From Bemisia tabaci (taxonomy: Eukaryota > Arthropoda > Insecta > Hemiptera > Aleyrodidae), in assembly GCF_918797505.1 (NCBI RefSeq), contig NC_092797.1:35911372-35975371 (forward strand): DNA of 64,000 bases. The letters are read 5' to 3'. A model generated the notes under the pieces. It did not search any database, had not been told where the DNA came from, and was given only the letters and a program-made list of their open reading frames with translations. Numbering within the stretch: position 1 is the first letter of the stretch; the number at the start of each line of letters is the position of its first letter. Below, in pieces: positions 37,701 to 49,700 of the stretch. The translations under genes were made by a program, and so were the position numbers.

Positions 37701-40700
37701 ATCTCATTTTCATTTTCATGCAAAAAAATATTAAATTATTTATTTATCATACATATACCCAGATGTAGATATTAACAGAAGCCTAAAGTTTTTAAATTCT
37801 CATTTTTGGACTCATATAAATATTTGATCCGTTGGGCGAGACAAAAACGAATATGCGTTTTAAGTGTAATTATTCATAAAAAGTCCCTAGCTCGTCCTTT
37901 GAGTCCTCTTTAATGCAGCGAACCATTATCCGTCCGATTGTTTGACTCCAGTTGAGTGAAGCATATTCGTTGCACCCTCACTTAAGCATTATCTCTGTCA
38001 GTCCTCTTGATGCTCTTTGTTTCTGTGCTCGAACTGTGGATTGAGATTCTACTATGTTGGTGACGTCAAAGAAAGTTCTCGTTTTCACGTGCTCGTCTGC
38101 CTTCAGGGCCCTTCAAGTCTTGTCAGTGTGTGTTTATTTACAGTGTTAAGTGTTACTCTTCAACGGTGCATTCAGGATGAATTCTCTCGATCATAACCCG
38201 GCAATCATTATTAATGTGTAGCTATAGTAGTAGTCTTTGCTCACTTCCGCGTTACACCAATCTCGATAAAGCGGGAAGTTTATTACTGGTCAAATAAATT
38301 ATTTTGAATATAGCATAGTTCAAAGTACGACGACTTATTAATTTTTGGCGCGCAAAAAAAAAGAGAAAAAAACCTGGAAAAATGGTTTTAAACTTGGAGA
38401 AAAGGCGGCAACTTCGTTTCGAGTCACCAAAGTTGAAAATGTATGTAAATAATGAGTTTCCCTTGAACTCGTAAAAGCTATTTTTTTAAAACCCCATCTC
38501 CGGATGTTGAAATGCGCATTCGTAAATTTATTCTCAAGTTCTACCAGGAACGTGAGGCACGCAGGTTAATTTATAGAAATGCGATTATTTTAACGCCATT
38601 ATTTGTCGTTTCCTAGACGGGGAAACGAAATTCTATTACAAGGTTGCAAAATTGATTCTTACAATTCATTTCCCACAAGAAAAGGGCTTCACGATATCTG
38701 TCCGAAATTTGCGTGGATTTTGTAAATAGCTAAGTAAAATTAGTGACCAATAGTTTCCGTTCGAATATTAAAAATTTCGAAGGAATAGATCAAAAGTTGA
38801 AATTTAGTTACGTGCTCTCGTCTGATGAACGACGAATTTTGCTTCTTTGGTCATACGAAGGCTGAGAACTTTCTATTTCCCACCGGAATCTTGTTTTGTG
38901 GTACTAATTGTAAGCATCATTCACCTCCCTTTCGGTGAATAGGCGGAAACATATCCCACGCCTTAAGACAGTCGTATCCCTTAAGCTTATAAGGTTGACC
39001 TGTATGCGATATGTTCATCCGAAGGGTTAAAGAGAAAAAGTCCTTTTCGGTGTCTGACAATGAAACAACTCTCGCAACGAACATGCAGTAACTACAGTAA
39101 CTAGTCTACTGTGCTCATGAGGAACGTCATATGAGCTCTCGAACGTTGCCAAAACTTTGATAAAATATGAATTTTTTAGAAAACTTATTGGTTTTTTCCT
39201 CTTTTTTACTGAGTTCTTCGTTCACATGACCCTTGGGTAGAACATCAGCCCTGAAATGACTTTCAAACTCCAATCTCGAAATCCAATCTATTCCCTAAAC
39301 AGATAGGCTCTTTCTAAAATTCTCTAATATAGATAGACACCTTTTACATACATAAGTTTATTTACGTGATACAGTAACTAATAATTTAAAAACCATTTGG
39401 TATCAACGACCAAAAGAAAAAGAGAAAAAAAATTAAATTGTGAGATATGGACTTGGTTTAGTAAACTTAAATCTGGAGACTATCATCGTTCAAGCATCGC
39501 TTTACAATTTGGTACAATTTTTATGCACTAGATATGTTTAATGTACGATCATATTATGTAAAGATATCACGCCATAATGCAGAATGCATTTTAGCACGGA
39601 AAGAATTCGAAAGAAAGAATGAAGGATTTTAATCAAAACCCCCTCTTCAGTGCCTCTTTGATGCAATTCCGCGAGAAGGAAAATCCAAGCCCATCGTGGC
39701 GCACGCAAAATTATTCAGCAGCTGCGCGTCTAATTTTTTGGCGTTTACTCTTCACGGAGGGACGGAGGCACACAGAAGCACACGTAAATTGTTCAGAACT
39801 GCGTGGCTCAAAACGGAATTACAAAGCCAGCCGAAAAATAGAATGTTTCGTTTTATATTAAAAGTGATTCAGGGAGGGAACCATCATGTCACGTCAGAAT
39901 GAACATTATGTTCACTGATGAAAAAGCCCCCCCCCCCCCCCCCCCGCGCGCCGCAGATGACTCGCAGGTTCGTAACACGTACGCTGAAACTGTATTTTGG
40001 CGTGTGAGAGAGCATTTCGGAAAGCCGCTTCTCAAGTGTAGTGGGTTTGATGGATAATCGTTGTTTTGAAAGTAATTAGACCCCTCTCCCGCGGCATTGC
40101 AAAATTAGGCCGGAAAACAAACATAATAAAGCTCATTAGGCACACGGTATTTTAGTCGGAAAAGCAATTTATTGGCGACGCAATTATGATGCTTTAAGGG
40201 CTCTATAAGAACTGTATTTACGCCATTGCCGAAGGCACTCAAATACCGAATAAAATAAGCTAACATTTTATTCTGCATTTGAGTATAATTACGGCAACAG
40301 TGTGAATAACTGATAACTTTGTGTAGCTTTTACCACTCTCATAGACTAAAGCTACTATTTTACATTATATTCTATTTTATCGAAGCGTGTGGGCTCTCTC
40401 AACAGTGGGGGATTGGTTTTGAGTTGATGCAAATATTTTGCAAATAAGATCATTCCGCTGCGCGAAGCGCCTCAAAGCAAGCGGGGTCAACCTTCCGGTC
40501 CAAAGCACAATTTTTTTCATTCTCAAAACATTTTCAACAGCCAACGATGCGTTATGCATCTTTTAATTCATTTTCCTTCGTTTTATGCAAAGCCATATTA
40601 TCGAACAACTCCGTAGCCAGATGTATCCTGTCGAACCTCGTTCAGTCTGTCTTACGATACAACTATATCAACACTCGCGTAACGCATGGTGGTATTTTGT

Positions 40701-43700
40701 TGAAATGAAGGAGTTTTATCGCTGGTTAAATATTTGAGAGTGATTCGCCTCGGGAGGTGACAACGTTGAAGGGGGTTACATAGGTAGACTCGAATTCCTT
40801 CGTTTTATGCAAAGCCATATTATCGAACAACTCCGTAGCCAGATATATCCTGTTGATCCTCATTCAGTCTGTCTTACGATACCACCAATTCAACACTCGC
40901 GTAACGCATGGTGGTATTTCGTCGGAATGAAGGCGTTTTATCGCTGGTTAAATATTTGAGAGTGATTTGCCTCGGGAGGTGACAACGTTGAAGGGGGTTA
41001 CATAGGTAGACTCGGAGCCTGACGGATGGGGGGAGAGAGGGGGATTTAGTGTGTGAGGAGGCACTTAACCGCTAGCTAGCGCGGAGTCTTTTTCAAAGGG
41101 TCGACGCCTCCGTCGTATTTCCATCCTTATTTGCTCCCTTACGTGTGCAAATTTAACTCGAATTTGACCCAATTTCGCGGGGGAACCGAGGTCGAGGCTA
41201 CCGAGGCCAGGACGGGACCGGGGCTCCCTCTGCCGTGCAAACGATGGCTCTGACCCTCGTTCTACGTCGACGCTCACCCAGGAGTAGACGCCTAGAGGGA
41301 TCTGTGATGACGCGGCGCGTGAACCAACCAACCTGTAACGCTCTCCCTTCGCTCCGCTGCCTTCTGCTCGCGTGTTTTCGTTTGTCAACCTTGTCACATG
41401 GGCAACATTTCCTTTAAATTAAGACAAATTATATTTATTATATTGCAATCATACTGTAAATAAATCTCAATGGTGTGATATGCACACTGTTAAAAACAAA
41501 AATATGTTTCCCCTATATTCAAGATGGGATTGGGTCAACTTTGAGTGCTCTCCTCGGCCAAATTTGAAAGAAATTCAAATATTGCGCAACGTCACTCTTG
41601 CTAACTGTAATATCATTTAAATTTACTCTAAATTACTTTAATTGCCTCTACGTTGAAATCTCATGTGCCTCAATCTAACAGTCAATTTCTTGTCCCTCTA
41701 ATGTAGGGGAGTATCTCAATTTTCTCGTGAGACCTATTTTGTCGTGCTAGGGAAGAACGCCGTATGAACATTCGAGAGTTGCCAAATTTCCTTTTAAAAA
41801 TAGTTATTTTTGAAGAAAGTTACGAATATTTCTCCTTAAAATTTTCTGGAACTTTAGGTAAAATTGAGAATAAAATTATCGGAAAAATTGGAGGAAATTT
41901 TGTTCACACATTTCCCCAAAAATTGGTGATTTACCGAAGGAAATTTGGCAACGCCTGAAGGTTCATACGGCGTTTTCCCTTAGCACGGCAGTATTTCCCA
42001 TATAACTCAATGCTTTTCAGATCTCACGTGGAAATATACGTAGAGATACGCCCTTACCGGAGAGGAGCGACGAATTTACTCGACTTATATGATTATTTCC
42101 AACGGTGCAATCGTCCCCGAAACATCTCAGTTGCTCTTACATTTTCTTTACACCGAAAAGGTTATGAGATAAATGTGTCTTATTTTTTTTCATGAAATTC
42201 AATTTTCTTTTCCCTTGCACTATTGGATGTATTGTTCAGATTTGGAAATAGGAGTGCAATCAATCTTCTGAACATGTACTTTTTAACCTATGCAGATGGG
42301 ATGATTTTTTCTAAATAAATATTTTCATACATGTTGGACGGAGGCAGATCGAATCGTAACGATAGGATGGAACAAAGCACGATGTACCGTTATAACAGTG
42401 CTTCATTTATCGAGTTGCTATAAATTCTGGAGGTTCAATTTTTACGGTGCGCTCAATGACATAACGTTCGTAGAGCTGTGGGATGTGATATCGATGGATA
42501 AACTCTGAGAACATACATCACAGACTACGTGACATTGCAAATTCCATACGGTATCATCTTTATGAAGAAAATCAAGTCTTCATTATTTTTTGAAATTTTC
42601 TTAGATTTTTCTTTACCCGTCAAAGGGAGGGATGTCGAAGTGGGTCAAAATTCAATCTTAGAATCCATATATTTTTCGACATCTAATAATTGACGAAGTA
42701 TATTTTGCAGAAAAATTTGGGCCTCGGTAATACACACGTGTTTCTGCCATTTTTATTTCATTTTTTTTAAACCACTTTTAAAGTGTAAACAAAAATATTA
42801 AATAATTATGTGTTTTTAAGCTTCAAAACAAAAACATAAAACTGTCTAAATTTTGTTTTAAATTTTTAAAAAATACTTTAGAATATACTAAAAACGCATA
42901 CCCGTCACCCCAATTTGTCTCCTTTTACGGTTTTGTGTGCTTCTTAAGTAGTTTTTGCGGGAATGTAGTTTCTCCCTGTTTCAAAAGACATCTGTGAACC
43001 ATTTGATTGCTTTTAAGATATTTTAAAAACATACATTATTTTAAGCATCATTGAGCTCTTTAGGGTTAGTGACGTATTGTCTTACCGTCGAGCGGATATT
43101 TTAGCATTGAAGTAATTCCGCCCAATCCATGATCAATCAGGAAAATTTATAGAGAATTTTGCTGCGAACAGTTTTTCCTCCGGCCAAAACATTACATTCA
43201 CTTTCAAGATAAACTTCGCACTCAAGATTGTTTGTGATTAGAGTTTTATCAAAATCATCAGAGAACTAACAACCGAAGCAATACGTTGTGCTTCAGAAAA
43301 CCAGAACGCCCGCAATTTTTTCTGTATGCAACACGGACATCCTGAGAACACGTATAGTTGCATCCAGACATAACCATTGCCGTAGCCGGGGCGCCTTCAA
43401 TTTTTTTCCGTTAGTGATAACAAAACGTGTCACTCATTGTGTTCGTCTTGAAGATCATGAGAGAGCATTTGAAGGAAATGTTATCTGCTCGATAATTTTA
43501 TGATAACTTTAATGTCGTGAGTTTTCTCTTCTCGCCCAGGAAAAAATCATAGAAAACCTAGGGAATGAGAAACTTGTGAAAGGGTAAAAACCCCGTTTTA
43601 GCAGCTCAAAATAACATGTCATATCTCTCTGCGAAGTTTGTGTGTCGGGTCACCTCAACCACGGGAGGGAGGGGGAGGGGGTACTGCGCACCCAAACACC

Positions 43701-46700
43701 GCCGGCGGAAATTACTGTCACTCCCCATGACATTCCACACTCTGGGTGAGGATGCGTTATCACTTCAAGTTTTACTTTCATTCCCAGGTTTCATTTCGAA
43801 TACTCATGCCTGCACCACTTTTAACACTCGCGGCAGCCTGTCTCCGTAATTAACTCCTGCGGCTTTGCAGAGTATAAATAGTCAATGTTAAATAATAATA
43901 GAAACTTAATACAAGTAAAAGATTTAGGTGCATTTAAAAGATGAAGATTACAATATTTATTGATGATTACATCTTGACCGTGTCCAGGAACATATCGACG
44001 GTAAAACTACAAAAACGCATGTCTCGCTTTGCAACGCTGCAGACTTCCTATCATAACTTATATTCTCAAAGGAAAAATATCCAACGCCATTTCTTAAAAA
44101 CTTTCCTAAGTTTTTTTTCTCCGTGTGAAGAATATTCTGTAAAAATTTAAAGGAATAGTGCCTGCGTTGATCCGTTCTCCTTTGATAAAAAAAAAAAAAA
44201 CGTTAAACTTATATTTTGAAACACTGCGACTGAGATGAGCGTTTTTGCTGTTGCGATATTCCATAATTTTTCCTTATTATGGTGGTCAAATTTTAGTGTA
44301 AAACGCAGTCCAATTTTTAATAGTGTATTTCCAAAAAATAGTGATAAAATTATGAATGTAATTTAATGATCTGTGACACTAGGAGCACAAAATACAATAA
44401 GAACACATTATAATAAAAAAATTTAACTTTTTTACATTCTTTTAAAGAAAAGAAAAGTTGTTAGTATAGGAAATAGGTAAATTTTTCAAAAAGGGCAATT
44501 GAGCTCATTGTCATGCTAATTGTAGCTCATTTTAGAAACAACTTATGAGCAAATTAGTTTACCTATGCAGTTAGGTGCCTTCACAGATGAGCTAGGAATA
44601 GAAAAATTCCAATCGTCCAACTGCGTTAGAGAGAATTTAGCCGATATCTCAATCCTAAAAATCAACAAAAATTGAAAGAGCTAAAACAAGTGGAGCACCT
44701 CGATTCCTTGAATTTTAGAACGAGTTTCCCTCTATTACCTCGGACCGTAATTTCAGTCGTGCCGAAATATGGCGAGAGGGAGACAGGGATAGAGGAGAGA
44801 AAACCGTAATGAGAGTCTGAGGGCTCTGAAATTTCGGAACATTTACAGAAACATTGAATTTGATCTCGCAGGTCGGCGAGGTGCGTCTGAGCGTGAGACT
44901 ATTACAACAAATTGAAAGCAAGAGCACGTAGGTATTCCGCCGCGCCAAGGAGAAACGCCATATAAACATTCCAATGTTGCGAAACGACCTCTGGTAAAAT
45001 ATCTATTTCAGAGAAAAACTGGGAATATTTTTCATTGAGATTTCTAGAAATATTAGTTAAAATAGCGAAGATAATAATATTAAAAAAAATCTAAGGAAAA
45101 ATATTTCAAAAAATGTCCAAAATTGTTTTAACACATCAAAGGAAATTTTACGACACCAGAAAGTTCATAAGACGTTTTTCCTTGGAATGGCGGTACGGGT
45201 GGTAGGCGATAGACGGTTGTCGCTAGATTAAAACTCGCGCCGGGTAAATGACATTACGCAACCCGGCTGACACGCCGCGGCCGCGCCAGCACAAGATAGA
45301 GTAATGAATTTGCCTCTGCGCCTCGGCGAATAGTGTGCACCCGGTTGCGGTCCAAATTCTATCAGGCGCAGCTCCATCCCCGACCCACTTGATTTTGGCC
45401 TTGTTCTCAGTTCATTAGGCCGTCAAATTCGGTTATTCTGATCTTGCACGCATCGCGCGCTTCTCTACCTATTCACCGGAGAACTCCGCGCCGCGCCATG
45501 CAACCAGCCTTGTTGCTGTTATTAGAAACACATGCTCTAATACGATTGATTTATCGCGGGAAACAACCTGGCCAGGCTTACCCTCCCCAGCGGGTCGATT
45601 GTTGAATCGTTATCGAATGACCTTGATCGATATATAGCATTGTTAAGATAGGGATTTATCGATCAGAGGCATTCGATAACGATTCAACAATCGAGGAGCA
45701 GGTCCATAAATACACGTATTCAGGAGAGAAAGGGCTTCAATTTCGGATTTATCTCTCTTGATTGAATTTTAGCCGCCTTCTCTGAGGTAAATTACGAAAT
45801 ATTCTACGGTATCATATACGATCACTTGTGCATCGTAATATCTTACCACGAAGCCTACGATATAATTATCACTTCTCGCTGCTGGCAGTATTAGAATAGG
45901 TTCCAAAATGTATTTCACTCTGGGCGTAGGTAGCTGCCCAACAATCCAATTGAACCGGAACGTGCGAAAACCGCTATTGTCCACTTTTCCAGTCTTAAGT
46001 TTGTTTGAGTTCATAATATTTTTTGGAGTTAGTTGCAACATCGAAAGTGGCGTTAAAACTCGTCTTATGGTTTGCTTAATCCCAAAACGAGTCCTTTCAT
46101 CACTTTTAAGGTTGCGTCAACTCTTGAAAAGTATTATAATCTCAAAAAATCTTAAGACAAGAAAAACTCTTTTTTTTTTTCGAAATAATATAAACTGAAC
46201 TTATGCGCCTTGTCTTTCAAGCCCCTCAAATGACGTATATTGTCTTTTTTCCTCCCAACAAATGTTCATTGTTAACATACTCATATCTTGTTTAGGACTT
46301 GATTTCAAGGTTTCTCATCGTGTGACTCAAGTTCCAAATCTCGTGAAAGTTTGAAGAGAAAACATATCACGTCTAGTATTTTATTCATGTACCTCACCTG
46401 GGGGCCCATTCCACTCCTTAGGAACGCATTTCTCTCAGCAGAAGGAGTAGATTTTGCTCCGCATTCATACGATTTGAGTAATTCGGCAGCTCTACATGCT
46501 GCGGATTAAAGAGCATTCCGGATTTCACTCCGAGATTTTTTCAATCCTTGAGTGGATATGTATTTTGGACTTATTTAAATGAAAAGGAATGTTGTGCATT
46601 AATAGGTTTTGCGTGCAACATAGTTTCCTTTTGCATGAATGCGCCCCTTTAATAATTACAACGGATTGTGCCATATCATATATCCTTCGCAAATTTCAAA

Positions 46701-49700
46701 AAAAAAAATCACTCTTCTTTCCTTCTCATCCTCACAGTGGTATTGAGGCAAAAAAATGGGACAAAAATGTATCCAAAAAACGGTTTGCAGTGAGTGAATC
46801 TATGATACGCGCAGACTTAAAATTGAGAAAAATTAAAAACTTGGTTGATCCAATTTTCGAGGTATCGCAATTTGAAGTTGCTGTTGATTGGAAATGCGAG
46901 GTGTCGACTGTTTTTGATCGATTTTCTCCCCGTTCAGTACGACTGCTGATTCAAGACATATTGATAGTAGAATGAAATATATAAAAATATTCGTGGATTA
47001 GATTTCCGGAATGAATAAATTAATGCTTGAAATTCTGAACAATCCCCCCCCCCCACTCAAATTACCGCCGTAGGGGTGAACCAATCATTACCATGAAACA
47101 ACGCCAAGTGAGGTATCGATTCCATGAGTTGTTTTTTTTGGTCATAAAATCTAAATCTTAAGTAAAAAACTGACGTTTCTTGCAAATATGGTTCCAAATC
47201 CAAAGTGGTAGCTGAAAAGCAGGTTCAGGCAACACCCGCTTTCTAGATCTCAACGGGTGGTGGATCAGGGTGTCGCGCAATCCAGGAATTAAATCTTCCG
47301 TCTCATACAGGTTCCCATTTTCAAATATTGACATTTTGACTACTTTATGCGAAAGAAGCTTATCTGCAATTAAAAGATTGTGCAAATAATTTCGTTTGTT
47401 TGAATGGGCCCATTCTGTAGCATATTCTCTCCTAGAGATATTTTTTTTTCTTTTTGCTTAGCTAAAATATTTTTCAACGCGTAAATTACGGTCGTTTTCA
47501 ATGCGCCTTCAGCAGCGTCTGCAGCAATTGTCGTTGTTGATATGTTGTGCGTGCTGATCTCAGCTCATTACATACTTGACTCTCTGAAGGCGTTTTATGT
47601 GCGAAAGTAGAGCACTCTGTTGGAGAACAACAGAAGTGAGATTGCATGAATCGCTTAGTCCCTACTTCGTTCGTTCTCCAACAGATTGCGCTACTTGCGC
47701 ACATAAAACGCCTTCAGAGTGTTGAATATGTACTTAGATGAAATGAGGACGCATAACATATTCGTAACAACAATTGCTGCAAACACAGCAGAAGGCGAAT
47801 TTTTTGGTTTAAAAAAAGAGTATGATAGGAAGTCTGCATGCAACGAGAGGGTATGAATCGAATAAAATATAAAAACGTAAATCGACATACGTGGATCTAT
47901 CGACATCGACTCAATGGACAAATAAATAAAAAAAACCGGATCAGAATTAAGAGAAAACTTGCAGTTACTATGAAAATTTCAAATTGTGATAACTCGAGAA
48001 TAGGATCAGCCAGCACTTTACTTTTTCGCGATTATTATTACACACGCACCATGGAACCACCCCCTGCAAACCGTCTTTGGGTTGGGTACATTTTTTTCGG
48101 ATTTTTTTTGCTCCAAGACCACTTTGTTTTCTCCATCTCCTCTTTCCCCTTTTCTCCCTCTCCCTCCTCCTATTATTCTCTCATTTTTTACTGCCAGACA
48201 CAATGTTTGACATACACGGCGCCCACCGCCATAAACTCAGCGCTGTGAAAACCAAAATAATTATCCCTGCCTCCAAAATAAAACCGTAATTTTGCACGTG
48301 TGATATCCTTGATCTTAAAAGTAATAGGTAAAGTGAAACATTCGTAGTTTAATTGCAGCTCAATTTATTAAGGTACGGGTTTTAAAGTTCATGAATTATG
48401 GTATGAGTCTAGATATTTTCAATCTAAATTTCTGATTTTTTTATTTAATTTACAAACAAAGCAATTTAGTGTCCTTTACTTTGTATTTATACTTTATTTA
48501 TTTATGTTTTTATTTATCTATTTATTTTTAGAAATAATTACACGCCGAACGTCTTTGCGAAACCTTTTCAAGCCGATTCAGACCGACATTTTTTTCAGTA
48601 AAAGATTTAGGGTCTCGTTGATGTTTTATTAAATGACACAATAAGATGCATTTCTCTCTTAAAGAGCTTGTATGAAGTTTATCGAGCATAATGTGTTTTT
48701 CCGACACGAGTCGAATGCGATCATGGGAAATGGGAAGGAGGCGCGCTGTTTGATTGATGGAATGCGTCAGTGGCGTGGCGCGCTTTGCGATACATCGATT
48801 GATCTGCCATTTAAACCTGTGGAAAAGGATCGATAAACCAGGTGTTCACAACGAACACCTTAAGAATCGATTCTTTGTCATAGCTTCAGTTGGGAAAATA
48901 TCGATAATCGATTATCCTCGCCTCGCCACTGGAATGCGTAAATTTTCTGTTCTAGGTTTCAGCGATCCATTCTGCATGCTGGGAATCCAGCCGGCTTATC
49001 CAAGTCCACAGTCTTCCCCATGCTCACCCGCAGGGCCCAGCAGATCAGCCACCAACTGTCGGGCCCTCTCCGAAGGTGGACTCGATCCTATGGACAATAA
49101 ATATGAGCACCACGATAAACTCAGGAAACACCATAGGTAAAAACAGATTACTCATTCAAAAAGTTTCAGATCTAATGTGGCTTCATTCAATTGATTCTAT
49201 TTGAAACTCTCATTTATTATGAAAACCCTCTCGTCTATCATTAGGCACGAAATAACTTATGAACCGCTATTAACTTCACTTAAAGTGTAAAAAAGGAATG
49301 AAATAAAGAAATTGAAATTTTCGTTTGCAATTTTTTGGCAGAACGAATCCACCGATACATTGCAACGTGATTTTTATTAACATATTAACACGGATTTTTA
49401 TTTGCAAATATTCATTTTTTGTTAATATAATTTTTGGTAGGTGGATAAAATGGCAAACCAATAATTTTATCTTTTGACTGGCATCTACTGACAGTCTCCT
49501 CCGGAGGCCGTGAAAGTATAGAAATCAAAATCAATCGAGGACCTTGAAATGATGTAATGAAACAACAAACCAACCAGACACAACAAATCACAAACAACCA
49601 AGAACAAATATCTTGATACTCCAAAGATAAAATTATTGGTATGCCATTTCATCCACCTACCAAAAATTATATTAACAAAAAATGAATATTTGCAAATAAA

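Larger units (their letters stand above)
24840..48955 (+). other. Intron 4 (about 24 kb) of the BAIAP3-like gene
   Basis: It is bounded by G|GTAAGT and CTGTTCTAG with matching phases and interrupts the C2 coding sequence. It holds the candidate alternative C2 exon at 35873 and many repeats listed separately. Stretches with nothing recognised include 26200-27000, 29400-30030, 32230-33390, 36050-39100, 42000-43990, 45700-47500 and 47800-48767. Confidence 0.8.

Noticed and set aside
45769..46198. Overlapping open frames on both strands (90 and 96 codons)
   Set aside because: No recognised domain on either strand; overlap on opposite strands suggests chance.
46589..46975. 128-codon open frame on the + strand in intron 4
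   Set aside because: No recognisable family and no splice partner in the phase required by exon 4 or the alternative exon.
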